In this document: in pieces, positions 9,007 through 18,900 of the stretch
How positions within the stretch are numbered: the first letter of the stretch is position 1
How the letters are laid out: the number at the start of each line of letters is the position of its first letter
Source of the DNA: Synechococcus sp. LA31
GTDB taxonomy: Bacteria; Cyanobacteriota; Cyanobacteriia; PCC-6307; Cyanobiaceae
Reading direction: 5' to 3'
DNA: 64,000 nucleotides
NCBI RefSeq assembly: GCF_018502385.1
Contig: NZ_CP075523.1
Location: 744,001-808,000 of the forward strand
Translations under genes and position numbers: made by a program
Notes under the pieces: generated by a model
What the model was told of the DNA's origin: nothing
Database searches by the model: none
What the model saw: only the letters and a program-made list of their open reading frames with translations

Positions 9007-9310
9007 CGTGTTTCATCAGCAAAGAATGGATGCCTAGCCCTAGCGTGACGTGCATCCAGCTTCGACGATGAATCAAACAAGTGTGGCGGCCGATCTGCTG
9101 CATCACAGCTCCTAGATCAGGAAGATCTCTGTGGCACAGCTCAGTGTGCTGGCTGCCGCTGCGGTGAGCTGTGGGTGTTCTTGTTCACGAGCCGGCACGC
9201 ACTGAACGCAGCACGCACAAAGCACAACAACCGCGTTTGTGACCTTCCGTTGCAGGAGCACTGTTTTTCGGCAAGCTGCGGCTGCAAGGTGGGGTAGTTG
9301 CCTTCGCACC
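9007..9310. other. 304-base intergenic region
   Basis: Nothing recognisable apart from short inverted stretches rich in AGCTGTG/CACAGCT words around 9105-9180. It must contain the promoter of the preceding minus-strand gene and possibly that of the following + gene. Confidence 0.4.
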
Positions 9311-9652
9311 ATGCAGCAGCAGTGTTCCGCTCATCGCCTACAAGCGGCTCTGGAGCAGATCGGTGCCTGGGTCCTGGATCAACCGTTGCAACCTGAGCTC
9401 AGAGGTCAGTGCTGTGATCGGCTGCGGCCCGCGCAAGTGCACCGCGACTTACAGGCGGCGCTCGCGCGCTGCACCATTGATGCCTACACCCTCGTGGAGT
9501 GGCGCTGGGACGCACGTCAGGGGCGCGTACAGGGCTGGCTTTGGCAGAACGGCCAGTTGCAGCGTTTCCACTGGTGTCGCTCGTCCGGCCGGCTAACACT
9601 GCATGAGCAGCTGCGCTGCACCACAACCGCGGCCCTGACGGCCCTGGCTTAA
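9311..9652 (+). CDS. Hypothetical protein, 113 aa
   Basis: An open frame whose most likely start is ATG 9311. The C-terminal half has a regular polar/hydrophobic alternation (TLVEWRWDARQGRVQGWLWQNGQLQRFHW) suggesting a small beta-sheet domain. The N-terminal half is helical, with three Cys in the first 50 residues. No family is recognised and no ribosome-binding site is obvious. It stands alone in the accessory block. Confidence 0.45.
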   Translation: MQQQCSAHRLQAALEQIGAWVLDQPLQPELRGQCCDRLRPAQVHRDLQAALARCTIDAYTLVEWRWDARQGRVQGWLWQNGQLQRFHWCRSSGRLTLHEQLRCTTTAALTALA

Positions 9653-10023
9653 GGGCCGGACGTCAAGGGGGGCTGTGCAGCAGAGCTGGCGCTGATCGCG
9701 ATTCCTTGATCCAAGGCTGCGATTGATCAGCACCCCTGAAGATCCCTCCTACCCCCAAGTCACTGCGTCTTTTCCACAGCTTTTCCACATGCGTTCAACG
9801 CTAGATGCAAGCTGTCAACGGCATCTTCACGACTGCTTCCGGAAAAGCGTTCTCCCCTTGACAGCCTGCATCTGCAAGGTCGTACCCAGCCAGGACAGCG
9901 GGACCATGGCCCTCACAAGCGTTGCAGCGCAGTCTTTCCTGCCATAAGACAACCGCGATCCTGTCTGTGCAGTGGGTTTTGACCTCTGGCCGTGACGTGT
10001 GCGCTGATGGTCTAGTGAACGCG
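9653..10023. other. Intergenic region with second DnaA-box pair
   Basis: It holds two direct TTTTCCACA boxes at 9770-9778 and 9781-9789 and inverted copies of the word GCTGTCAA/TTGACAGC near 9810 and 9858. An inverted TGTGGAAAA follows at 10074-10082 inside the next gene. No gene is supported here. Confidence 0.5.
9770..9789 (+). promoter_or_regulatory. Tandem DnaA boxes, copy 2
   Basis: Identical over 20 bases to the unit at 3148-3167: two TTTTCCACA boxes separated by two bases, with starts 11 bases apart. They lie about 235 bases upstream of the DUF2811 gene, with an inverted box at 10074-10082. Confidence 0.5.
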
Positions 10024-10269
10024 ATGAGGTGTTGGTTGGCTGAGGTTCCTGATGCATTGGCACCGCATGTGAGTGTGGAAAACCAATTCCCGGCTGATTT
10101 ATTCGACGCGATGGTGGGATTCATCGAACAACACCCCCAGTGGGACCAATACCGGCTGATGCAGTCAGCCCTGGCAGGATTCCTGTTTCAGCAGGGCTGT
10201 CAAGACAAACCGGTGGTGCGCCACTACCTCGATGGCCTGTTCCGCAAACCCGAAATCGCGGCGCATTGA
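10024..10269 (+). CDS. DUF2811 family protein
   Basis: An 81 aa protein matching the cyanobacterial DUF2811 pattern: HVSVENQFPADLFDAMVGFIEQHPQWDQYRLMQSALAGFLFQQG. The last 40 residues fit the helical half of a ribbon-helix-helix-like fold, and the family is of unknown function. ATG 10024 is chosen; GTG 10015 and longer starts are possible. An inverted DnaA-type box lies within the coding region at 10074-10082, which may be coincidence. Confidence 0.7.
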   Translation: MRCWLAEVPDALAPHVSVENQFPADLFDAMVGFIEQHPQWDQYRLMQSALAGFLFQQGCQDKPVVRHYLDGLFRKPEIAAH

Positions 10270-10370
10270 GCCCGTGTTGGCCATGCTCCCGGGGTGAAAA
10301 GGCTGCCTCTGGTGGCGCGCCGATCGCTCTTTGCTCTCCTGCAGCACCAGAAGCGGTGAACCCCTAGGCC

Positions 10371-10655
10371 TCAGGCCGCCTGATGGCGGCTGCTCACCAG
10401 CTCTCCGGTGCATTGCACCGGAAGCAACGCAGAGCGGCCAGAGCTGTACCACGCCTCAACCAGTGCACTGCTGGAGCTGGGGTATAGCTGGCCAGCGAGC
10501 AACCAGAGCTCGTCATGCAACACCTGGGTCTGATCCGGCGTGCCCACATACCAAGGAGCCTCTGGATCGACCGATAGCTCCTCATGCAACAGCAGCAGCC
10601 CTTCCAGGACACAGGCAGCGAGCTCTGGTGTCATCTCAACGAGAAGAACAACCAT
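10371..10655 (-). CDS. Hypothetical protein, 94 aa
   Basis: Frame from ATG 10655. The product is mostly alpha-helical, acidic and leucine-rich in its first half (MTPELAACVLEGLLLLHEELSVD), with a WYVGTPDQTQVLHDELWLLAG centre and a CTGELVSS end. It is not recognised. It converges with the DUF2811 gene. Composition is more protein-like than in the overlapping frames, which is the reason for choosing it. Confidence 0.45.
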   Translation of the reverse strand: MVVLLVEMTPELAACVLEGLLLLHEELSVDPEAPWYVGTPDQTQVLHDELWLLAGQLYPSSSSALVEAWYSSGRSALLPVQCTGELVSSRHQAA

Positions 10656-10819
10656 CTACGCACGGCGAGGGGCCTCTGATCAACCAAGATTCGCCTGGGC
10701 TGCCCTCCGAAGGGTCGCTGCGCTGTTGCGGTCGCCGCTGTGACGATGGCTAGTCGCGCTCCTCAGAACGCTTCTGGCTCTTGAGCTGAGCAGCATGGAA
10801 CACGATCGACTGCTGCCAG

Positions 10820-10978
10820 TCACTGCGCTTTTGGGCGCTCGAGGTCGGCAAAGAATGGTTTGGGATTGCGGCTGTTGTTCACAGCAATGCCGAGGCTCAC
10901 AGCTATCACAAGTGCCACCAGGGACACCACTAGCTGGTAGAGGGTAAGGCCACGTTCAGATGCTTTCTCAGCCCGCAT
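10820..10978 (-). CDS. 52-aa single-pass membrane microprotein
   Basis: ATG 10978 to TGA 10820. The sequence starts MRAEKASERGLTLYQLVVSL, continues as one strong hydrophobic helix (about residues 12-33), and ends with a polar tail containing NNSRNPKPFFADLE. A second frame overlaps its end: TTG 10851 to TAG 10750 would give 33 aa (ending AAQLKSQKRSEERD), also of protein-like composition. The two could be separate microproteins or one frameshifted gene. No family is recognised. Confidence 0.4.
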   Translation of the reverse strand: MRAEKASERGLTLYQLVVSLVALVIAVSLGIAVNNSRNPKPFFADLERPKAQ

Positions 10979-11762
10979 CGTTGAGCCGCAGGTGCCTCAT
11001 CAAACGCCAGCCACTCGATCGAGGTCAAGCTGTATGCAAAACACGCATTAACGCAGCGCCGCTGTTGTGGCTGGAATGACGTCAGCTGCCTGTCCAAGCG
11101 GTTTGCTGCGCGTCATGGCGTGATCTAATCAGGATTCTTGGACAAACGGATCAGGCAGAGAGGGCTGTTACAGGCTGGCCACGGATCTCGACGTGACGAC
11201 GGGACGCCTCTCCGGCTTCAGCAGACCCAGCTGAATCAGAACACTCGCTTGATCCCAATCGATGTGCTCGTCGCTCACAGCGTCATCCTCGCTGCCAACG
11301 ATGACCAACAACAACAGGCTCCACCGGCCGGAGCGTTGGTGCTACTCCCAGCAACATCCAATCGACGGTGTGGGTGTGCGTGTCGCGACTGATCAGTTCA
11401 AGCACCATTCACTCTAGTTGTGAGTTGTAAATAGTGGCGTGAAGATGACATTAGGCAGGTCAGCAAATGCGGCTCAAAGATGGCATCAATGCGCAGCGAG
11501 CTCCTGGGCAACTATGGAGGGGAGCGCACTATGGCTATGCAGTGCTTTAGGTTCTCGAGTTGATCTCACTTTGCGCCGGGTTACTCGTGTTGATCAACGG
11601 TTTTCTGTTGGTGAACGATCTCACGAGCTGAATGCAGATCAATGACTGGCATGGCCCATGCCACGCGAAGGCGACACGATGGGGAGTGGGGCGTGAAAAC
11701 CATTATTATTTGCAGTTAATGGTGGTGGCCTTTCGCCTGTTTTGTTGTTTGGTGTGAGGACC
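10979..11762. other. 784-base region upstream of the porin gene
   Basis: No gene is firmly supported. One possible microprotein on the minus strand runs from GTG 11278 to TAA 11168 (36 aa, beginning MSDEHIDWDQASVLIQLGLL), with AGGA eight bases upstream of its start. The right-hand part (about 11400-11750) becomes AT-richer and presumably contains the porin promoter and leader. Confidence 0.4.
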
Positions 11763-13337
11763 ATGAACCTGTTCCAGAAGCTTCACTTGGCGCCTGCTGC
11801 CCTGGGCCTGATGGCTCCTGTGGCTGCATCCGCCGCTGATCTCAACATCTCTGGCGTTAGCCAGTACGGCACCACTGCGTCACGCGACAGCCTGGAGCAC
11901 GTGACTTCGATCACCCAGTTCTCCGACGTGCAGCCCACCGACTGGGCTTATCAGGCTCTGAGCAACCTGATCGTGCGCTACGGCTGTGTGGCCGGCTACC
12001 CCAACGGCACCTACCGCGGCAGCCGTGCGATGACCCGCTTTGAAGCGGCCGCCCTGCTGAACGCTTGCCTCGACCGGATCACTGACGTGACCGACGAGCT
12101 GAAGCGCCTGATGAAGGAGTTCGAAAAGGAACTCGCCGTGCTGAAGGGCCGCGTGGATGGCTTGGAAGCCAAGGTTGCTGTGCTGCAAGCCACTCAGTTT
12201 TCCACCACCACCAAGGTCACGGGTCTCGCCACATTTGTGCTCGGCGCCAACACCTTCGGGGGCAGCGCCAGCAACTTGGTGAATGCCAATCAGTCAAGGT
12301 TTGGCGCGACCACGTTCAACTACGACGTGCAGCTGAATTTCGACACCAGCTTCACCGGCAACGATCTGCTGCGAACCACACTGCGTAGTGGCAACTTTGA
12401 TGCGGATAGCAATAGCTTCGGTGGTGCAGGTCCGAGTAGCCTTTCGCAGCTGGAAGTGGCGTTTCAGGATGAAGCAGGGCCCAATATTCTGAGCATTGAT
12501 CGCCTCTTCTACCAATTGCCCCTGGGTGACTTCACCTTTACCGTGGGTGGGCGCGTCGGCCAGGAAGACATGCTTGCCATCTGGCCGAGCGTGTACCCGG
12601 CCGAAACTGTGTTGGATGTGCTGACCCTCGGGGGTGCGCCCGGGGCCTACAACAAGAATCTTGGTGCCGGCGCCGGCGTCTGGTGGCAAAAAAACGGTTT
12701 CGCCATCAGTGCCAACTATGTGGCGGCCAATGGCAATAACGGCAATCCTAACGACGGTGGTATCGCTACAGATGGGGCTGGTGGCACCGGCACTGCGCAG
12801 ATCGGCTACACCACTGAGCAATGGGGTCTCGTCGCCACTTACTCCTACATCCAGAATGCCAACGATCTATTTGTTTACGCCACCAACTTCACCCTTGACA
12901 GCTTCCAGAACCCTGGCAACACCTCAGCTTTTGGCCTGAGCGCCTACTGGCAACCTGCGGCAAGCGGCTGGATCCCCTCGATCAGTGCCGGCTGGGGCAT
13001 CAACTCCACCAACTACAACAACACTCATAGAGACCAGGGCCTGGTAAGCACGACTCAGTCCTGGAGTGTTGGTTTGCAATGGGAGGATGCATTCATGAAG
13101 GGCAACACCCTCGGCATGGCCATGGGCCAGGCGCCCTTTGCCACCAGCCTCAAGGGCGGCGAGACAGCCAATGACGGCAACTATGTGTGGGAGTGGTGGT
13201 ACAAGGTCCAGGTTACTGACAACATTGCGGTGTCACCGGCACTGTTCTATCTGAGCCGGCCTTTTGGAGGGGCCATCCCTGCTGGAGAAAGCTTCAATCA
13301 GCTGGGTGGCCTGATCAAGACAAGTTTCAGCTTCTGA
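11763..13337 (+). CDS. Cyanobacterial outer-membrane porin with SLH domain
   Basis: A 524 aa outer-membrane channel of the cyanobacterial SomA/SomB type (OprB-like). In order: Sec signal peptide (about residues 1-24, ending PVAASA-A), one S-layer homology domain (FSDVQPTDWAYQALSNLIVRYGCVAGYPNGTYRGSRAMTRFEAAAL, about 50-100) that binds pyruvylated peptidoglycan-linked glycan, a coiled coil (about 105-140), then about 380 residues of beta-strand barrel ending in Phe (KTSFSF), the usual terminal residue for BAM insertion. ATG 11763 follows GAGGA and is chosen over an upstream start at 11742. These porins carry inorganic ions and small solutes. Confidence 0.9.
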   Translation: MNLFQKLHLAPAALGLMAPVAASAADLNISGVSQYGTTASRDSLEHVTSITQFSDVQPTDWAYQALSNLIVRYGCVAGYPNGTYRGSRAMTRFEAAALLNACLDRITDVTDELKRLMKEFEKELAVLKGRVDGLEAKVAVLQATQFSTTTKVTGLATFVLGANTFGGSASNLVNANQSRFGATTFNYDVQLNFDTSFTGNDLLRTTLRSGNFDADSNSFGGAGPSSLSQLEVAFQDEAGPNILSIDRLFYQLPLGDFTFTVGGRVGQEDMLAIWPSVYPAETVLDVLTLGGAPGAYNKNLGAGAGVWWQKNGFAISANYVAANGNNGNPNDGGIATDGAGGTGTAQIGYTTEQWGLVATYSYIQNANDLFVYATNFTLDSFQNPGNTSAFGLSAYWQPAASGWIPSISAGWGINSTNYNNTHRDQGLVSTTQSWSVGLQWEDAFMKGNTLGMAMGQAPFATSLKGGETANDGNYVWEWWYKVQVTDNIAVSPALFYLSRPFGGAIPAGESFNQLGGLIKTSFSF

Positions 13338-13560
13338 TCCATCCCTACCGTGCGTTCTACGGAGAGTGGTTTGCACACCATCAAACCGATCGATGCCGAA
13401 GGGCCAAGCTGCTGCGATCTTTTTGAATCTTAATCAGCTGCCCACAGCTCGCTGCAGTTGCTACGAGCAAGGGAGAAAGAGAGTTTGGCTGCACATTGCA
13501 ACAAGGGTGCTGCGCAACCACTGTTTCGTTGCTAGAGCAAGTGCAGTGGACCGACGAAGC

Positions 13561-14706
13561 ATGCCTTCAGAGACAACGTGGGATCGGGATGGTCTGCCGG
13601 CTTGGAGTTATCGCAGTTCCACATTGTTGGAGCTTGAGAAGGAGAGAGTGTTCCTCAACCATTGGCATGTTGTCGGCCATGTGAACGATCTCAAGCAGCC
13701 AGGCGATTGGCTGAGCTTTGACCTTCTTGGGGAGCGGGCCCTTGTTATTCGGGGTCGGGATGGGGCCGTCCGTGCCTTCCACAACACCTGCCGTCATCGG
13801 GGGTCACGGCTTGTGGAAGGAGATCAGGGCCATTGCAGAGGCGCCCTGATGTGCCCCTTCCATGCGTGGGTTTACACCCTTGAAGGAGAACTGAAAACAC
13901 CATCCCAACCTGAGAAGTTTCCTGCCTTGGACCCACAGGCCTGGGGGCTGGTGCCATTGGAACTGGAGTCATGGAGGGGGTTCCTATTCCTGCGTTTTGA
14001 GCCCGGTCCTCAAGACTCGATTGCTCAGATGATGAAACGACACGAGTCGGAACTCAGCCCATACCCACTCGAGGAGCTCCAGCCCACGGATGGTTTGTAC
14101 ACCAGCCCCATTACACCTGTTAATTGGAAGGCGATGGTTGATGTTGATAATGAGTGCTATCACTGTCCGACTGCGCATCCTGGATTGACAGATCTCTATG
14201 GCCGCCGCTACGAGGAAGGCCCCTGGATTGATGGAACGCATCGGATACGAGGCCCTTTTAATGAAAACCCTTCTCGCAAAGATCTGAATCAGCGCTATAG
14301 AGAGCTAGTGGCACAACATCCAGATGAATTCCGGTTACTCCCTCAGGCCTGGCTTTATATCGGCCTATTTCCTGTGTCTGTGCTTGTCTTTTATCCAGAG
14401 TCAGCTGGCTTCTATCGCACAATTCCAATCGACGCAACAACATCCGTGATGACGGGTGCAACCTATAGCTATAATGGCGAAAGTAAGAGTATGGCGCTCG
14501 CTAGAGCTACGTCTGCAGAAATCGACACCGAGGTAATGCTGGAGGACAAGCATATCTGCGAGCTTCACTTTCAAGCCAGTGCATCTAAATACTGGAATAA
14601 AGCAATTCTTGGAGATTCCGAAAAGGCGCTCAGAGAGCACCACGACATGCTTAGAGCACTGCTGCCAGAGATTGATGGCGATAGACTACCTGGCAACACC
14701 CGGTAA
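13561..14706 (+). CDS. Rieske non-heme iron oxygenase, alpha subunit
   Basis: A 381 aa oxygenase. The Rieske [2Fe-2S] ligands are C77-x-H79 and C98-xx-H101 (CRH...CPFH); the mononuclear iron site is in NECYHCPTAH (H201, H206) with a bridging acidic residue near 198. A partner reductase is required but no gene for one is nearby. Among family members it resembles the quaternary-amine group (choline, carnitine and glycine-betaine oxygenases), inferred from size and motif context, not proven. ATG 13561 is chosen because the Rieske domain begins soon after. GC content falls from about 14100 onward, suggesting transfer. It overlaps the SMR gene tail to tail by 21 bases. Confidence 0.8.
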   Translation: MPSETTWDRDGLPAWSYRSSTLLELEKERVFLNHWHVVGHVNDLKQPGDWLSFDLLGERALVIRGRDGAVRAFHNTCRHRGSRLVEGDQGHCRGALMCPFHAWVYTLEGELKTPSQPEKFPALDPQAWGLVPLELESWRGFLFLRFEPGPQDSIAQMMKRHESELSPYPLEELQPTDGLYTSPITPVNWKAMVDVDNECYHCPTAHPGLTDLYGRRYEEGPWIDGTHRIRGPFNENPSRKDLNQRYRELVAQHPDEFRLLPQAWLYIGLFPVSVLVFYPESAGFYRTIPIDATTSVMTGATYSYNGESKSMALARATSAEIDTEVMLEDKHICELHFQASASKYWNKAILGDSEKALREHHDMLRALLPEIDGDRLPGNTR

Positions 14707-15039
14707 AGGTAGGCTGATCAAATCCGCAAAGTTGGAGACTAATACGCCCGCAAATATTAAGGCAAGACCCAAAGAAACCCTTCTGTTGAATTGTTCGTTG
14801 TAGATCAGAATACCAGTCAAGGTCACCACTGACATACCCAGGCCAGACCATATCGAGTACGCAATCGCAAGGGGCAACCTGGCAAGGGCTTGCCCCATTA
14901 GCGAGAACGACACGATATAACCAAAAACTGCGACCGCTCCTGGCAGCAGCTTCCGAAGTCCATTCGATCCCTTCAGGGCAGCTGTGCCCAGGTTTTCAAA
15001 GAGAACAGCGGCAACCAGAAATAGATACCCGAATAGCAT
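14686..15039 (-). CDS. SMR-family small multidrug transporter, second of pair
   Basis: A 117 aa, four-helix membrane protein of the small multidrug resistance family, which exchanges protons for cationic or quaternary ammonium compounds. The essential membrane Glu is E15 (LFENLGTAALK, equivalent to the AE-x-x-GT-x-x-MK signature of EmrE). The sequence IAYSIWSGLGMSVVTLTGILIYNEQ is typical of helix 3-4. Its ATG shares one base with the stop of the upstream SMR gene, so the two are translationally coupled and probably form an obligate heterodimer, as in EbrAB, YkkCD or MdtIJ. Confidence 0.9.
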   Translation of the reverse strand: MLFGYLFLVAAVLFENLGTAALKGSNGLRKLLPGAVAVFGYIVSFSLMGQALARLPLAIAYSIWSGLGMSVVTLTGILIYNEQFNRRVSLGLALIFAGVLVSNFADLISLPLPGVAR

Positions 15040-15428
15040 CAGACTGCCTCCTTTTGGCTAGAGTTGAGAACTAGGATGCCCACAAAAACCATCAATATCC
15101 CGATCAATACGGCCGGTGTCAATAGTTCGGAAAACAGGAAGATGCCAATCAGGCTGGAAATCATCATGCCAGCGCCGACCCATAAAGCATAGGCAAATCC
15201 CATTGGCAGAATCCTCATGCTTCGCCCAAACCAGACCATTGATAAGGCGTAGCCCACGATTGCCAGAACAGTCAGCGGCAAGCTCGTAAATCCGCTAGAA
15301 GCCTTCATCGCAGATGTTCCGATCTGCTCAGCGCCAATCGCCAGTAACAACTCAAAAAGCGCTTGCCGGCGGCGCCCCGAATCGCAAGCCGCACTGGAAT
15401 CGACATCCATTAACTCAAGAGGCATCAA
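15039..15428 (-). CDS. SMR-family small multidrug transporter, first of pair
   Basis: A 129 aa partner with the conserved Glu at E34 (AIGAEQIGTSAMK) and the second-half signature FAYALWVGAGMMISSLIGIFLFSE. It is about 20 residues longer than usual at the N-terminus, so the real start may be downstream of 15428. The stop overlaps the next gene's start by one base. The region is AT-richer than the core genes. As the pair faces the Rieske oxygenase, import or export of that enzyme's substrate or product is a fair inference. Confidence 0.85.
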   Translation of the reverse strand: MMPLELMDVDSSAACDSGRRRQALFELLLAIGAEQIGTSAMKASSGFTSLPLTVLAIVGYALSMVWFGRSMRILPMGFAYALWVGAGMMISSLIGIFLFSELLTPAVLIGILMVFVGILVLNSSQKEAV

Positions 15429-15978
15429 TCTGTTAACCTACCATCAATGGATCAAATGAGCCAGTTTCTCGGCAATAACTTGATACCACTTAGGAATGTA
15501 ATCCTATATTGTTTCTTTAAACTAGCCTGTCTCGCGCGATGCCGAGAGATGCTATCAACCATCCACAGTATTCAAACGGTTGTATCTGGGTGAGCTGCTC
15601 GCTTGAACCTGTGGTGAAGCACACGGAGTGTCGAAGGTACAAACCCACACCGCAATGTCCGAACTGACGACCTGCCCGCGGTTGGGTGAAGACTATTGGA
15701 GCAGGGGCCATGCGGGAACCGTCTTTGCCCTGCTCCATGGGTGCGAGCAAAAGTCCCGTGGATTGTGCAGGTTGAAGCACTCCGACTTGAGGCTAAGCCA
15801 GGTTAAACGAGAAGACGATTGTAGGTTCCACTTCAAGTCTGAGAACAAGCTGAGAAGATCCTGAGTGCGTCATGTCCCTTAGCTGAGAAACATGCCCGTC
15901 ATGCAGCAACCCGACACTTGACGGGTTGTGCGTCGATCCGCATCTCCCTGAGGATTGGCTGGAACTTATTTGCACATC
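15429..15978. other. Intergenic region with a dispersed repeat
   Basis: No intact gene is supported. Bases about 15604-15710 contain two blocks that recur at about 27803-27932: an ACCTGTGG...ACGGAGTGTCGA block and a block of about 40 bases beginning CGACCTGCCC and ending GGAGCAGGGGCC. The right end holds the chitinase promoter. Confidence 0.5.
15604..15710. repeat. Dispersed repeat, copy A
   Basis: It shares two blocks with 27803-27932: about 25 bases around ACGGAGTGTCGA and about 40 bases from CGACCTGCCC to GCAGGGGCC with four mismatches by eye (GCGGTTGG against ACGTTTGG, ATT against GTT). The intervening sequence is shorter by about 35 bases. Both translate to L-G-E-D-[YC]-W-S-R-G on the + strand. 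Origin unknown; a decayed mobile element is possible. Confidence 0.55.
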
Positions 15979-18900
15979 ATGGTCTTGCTCAGTGGTGGAC
16001 TCGACTACGCCGTGAATCCATCAGGACCGGACATCATTGATTTTGACCCAGCACGTGACAGGCTTGATTTTGGAGACACGTCAGTTCACGGCCTGATTCT
16101 CGGAAAACTGGCTGACGGCTCCGCCGTGATCGTGAATCCTTGGCAAGAGAGCGACTACCAACGCATCTTCAGGTCGGACGGAACGGCGTTGCGCTGGGAT
16201 CAGCTCACTCTGGACAACATCGCGCCAGTTGGCAATGAACACCTGCGCGCTGATATCGGGGCTGTGCTGTCGTGGGAGACCAGCGTTGGCCCGATTGGTG
16301 CGGCCGGAACCGTTTACGTTCGCTCGCATGAGTATGCAGTTCAAGAACGGGTTGAGGGCTTTGATCCGCAGATGGACAAGCTGAGTTTTCTCTATCTGGG
16401 CACCCGTGAACGACTATCCACAGAGGACACTGATGAAGGTCTCTTAATCACAGTTCAGCCCAGTCAGCAGAGTGTGTTGCTGGTTGGTGTGAACAGCAGC
16501 GAATTGGTGGGCCGCAACCTGGAATTTCACTTCGATCAGATCGAAGAGGACAATCTTGAAGCGGTGTTCGGGTTCCAAGCCTCTGATCTCAGCTTGGTGG
16601 ATCGCACAGTGCTGCTGACACCCGAGGCCCCTGACGGTGCCATCACCGATGGCTATCAGACAAGAACTGGCAGCGATGCGACATCCAGTGGTCTGCTGAA
16701 TTCCACCGAATCGGCATCCATGCACGCCAGCATGCATGAGCATGCCATGACGGCAATGAGTGGCCCGCTCAGCCTCTCGGCCAGCGGCAACCTCTATTGG
16801 GGTGGCATGAGCGGCCAGCTCACCATCACCAATACCGGCACCACCGCGGTGGAGGACTGGCAGGTCAGCTTCGAAACACCCCATGCCGATTTCAAAAGTT
16901 GGGCCGGTGATGCGCAGGTGGAACAGCTTGCTAATGGTCAGTATCGAGTCACCCTCACACCAGCTGACTGGAACGGCAGCATTGGCGCAGGCTCGAGCGT
17001 CACTGTTGACTTCAACGCCGCGAGCAATGGTCTAGCCAACAGCGGCGAACTCACAAGCGCCTTGTTCTTCACGGACAACTCCACCCAGCTGACTGAGGCG
17101 ATCAGCACTCCAGCCCTTAACCCACCAACGGCAACCATTCCAGAACCGGATCGAGACACTCCGGTGGTTGAAGGGCCGATTGGCCCGCTCAGCCTCTCCG
17201 CCAGCGGCAACCTCTATTGGGGCGGCATGAGCGGCCAGCTCACCATCACCAATACCGGCACCACCGCAGTGGAGGACTGGCAGGTCAGCTTCGTAACACC
17301 CCATGCCGATTTCCAAAGTTGGGCGGGTGATGCGCAGGTGGAACAGCTTGCTAATGGTCAGTATCGAGTCACCCTCACACCAGCCGACTGGAACGGCAGC
17401 ATTGGCGCAGGCTCGAGCATCACTGTTGACTTCAACGCCGTGAGCAATGGTCTAGCCAACAGCGGCGAACTCACAAGCGCCTTGTTCTTTACGGACGACT
17501 CCACCCAGCTGACTGAATCGATCAGCACTCCAGCCCTGAACCCACCAACGGACATCACTCCAGAACCGGATCTAGACAGTCCGGTTGGTGACGAGTTAAT
17601 ACCCGAGGAACTGGCCGCAGACCCAGTCGTAGTCCAGGACCCCGGCAACAGCTTTGGCAATGGTAAGCGCATGGTTGCCTATTTCGAGGAATGGGGCATC
17701 TACTCCCGCGATTACCTTGTTCAGGATATTCCAGTTGGCGATCTCACTCACATTAACTACAGCTTCTTTGATGTGAAGGCCAACGGCGATGTAACCCTGT
17801 TTGATCCCTGGGCGGCTACCGACAAACGCTTCACAGCCGCAGAGCAGGTGACTCGTACCTTCAGTGCCACTGCCTGGTCTGAACTGAGTGATGAACAACA
17901 GCAGACCTACAGCTCAGGACAGACCTTCACCAGCCGCAGCAATGGGGATGGATCCGTCACGGTGAGCGGTGTTCCTGTTGGATGGGAGAACACCGACGCG
18001 CTTGCCGGCAACCTGGGACAGCTTGATTTGCTCAGCCAATTACACCCGGAGATCAACCTTGGCCTCGCGCTAGGCGGCTGGACCCTCTCAGATGAATTCA
18101 GCCTGGCACTCGATGATGCCAGTGGACGCGAAACGTTTACCGACAACCTGATTACCACACTCAAGACCTACGACTTTTTCAACACCGTTGACTTTGATTG
18201 GGAATACCCAGGCGGTGGTGGCCTCGATGGCAATGCTGCCAGCAGCCAGGATGGTGTGAATTTTGCCGCGACGCTGCAGCTGCTACGCCAAAAACTCAAC
18301 TTGCTCTCGCGTGAAACGGGCGAGCAGTATGAAATCTCCGTGGCAACAGCTGGCGGTGCGGACAAGCTGGCCAACCTGAATCTGAGCGGGTTGGATCCCT
18401 ACGTGGACTTCTACAACGTGATGGCCTATGACTTCCACGGCGGCTGGGAGAACAGCACGGGCCATCAAGCGGCAATGACCGCCGACCCGGGCGGCTACGA
18501 CGTTGTGACCGCCATTGACCAATTTCGCCAGAACGGCGTTGCCTTGGACAAGGTTGTCCTTGGTGCGCCTGTCTACACGCGGGCGTGGGGCGAGGTGTCC
18601 GCAGGCGATCGATATGGCCTTGGCCAAAGCGGCAGCGCCAGTGCGGCACCGGGGTCGTTCGAAGCTGGAAACTACGACCAGAAAGACCTCATCACCGGCA
18701 TCGAGAATGACTCTTTTGATCTGATCTGGGATGACGAGGCAAAAGCCGCGTTTGCTTACAACGACAGCAGCCGTCTCTGGAGTTCGGTGGAAACCGCGGC
18801 CACCATTGCCGGAAAGGCTGCCTATGTCAATGAAGCTGACCTTGGCGGGATGATGTTTTGGGCTCTTTCCAATGATGCAGTTGACGATCAAAGCTTGATC

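Noticed and set aside
9112-9312. 66-aa Cys-rich minus-strand frame
   Set aside because: Low-complexity composition, no ribosome-binding site and partial overlap with the better + strand frame region.
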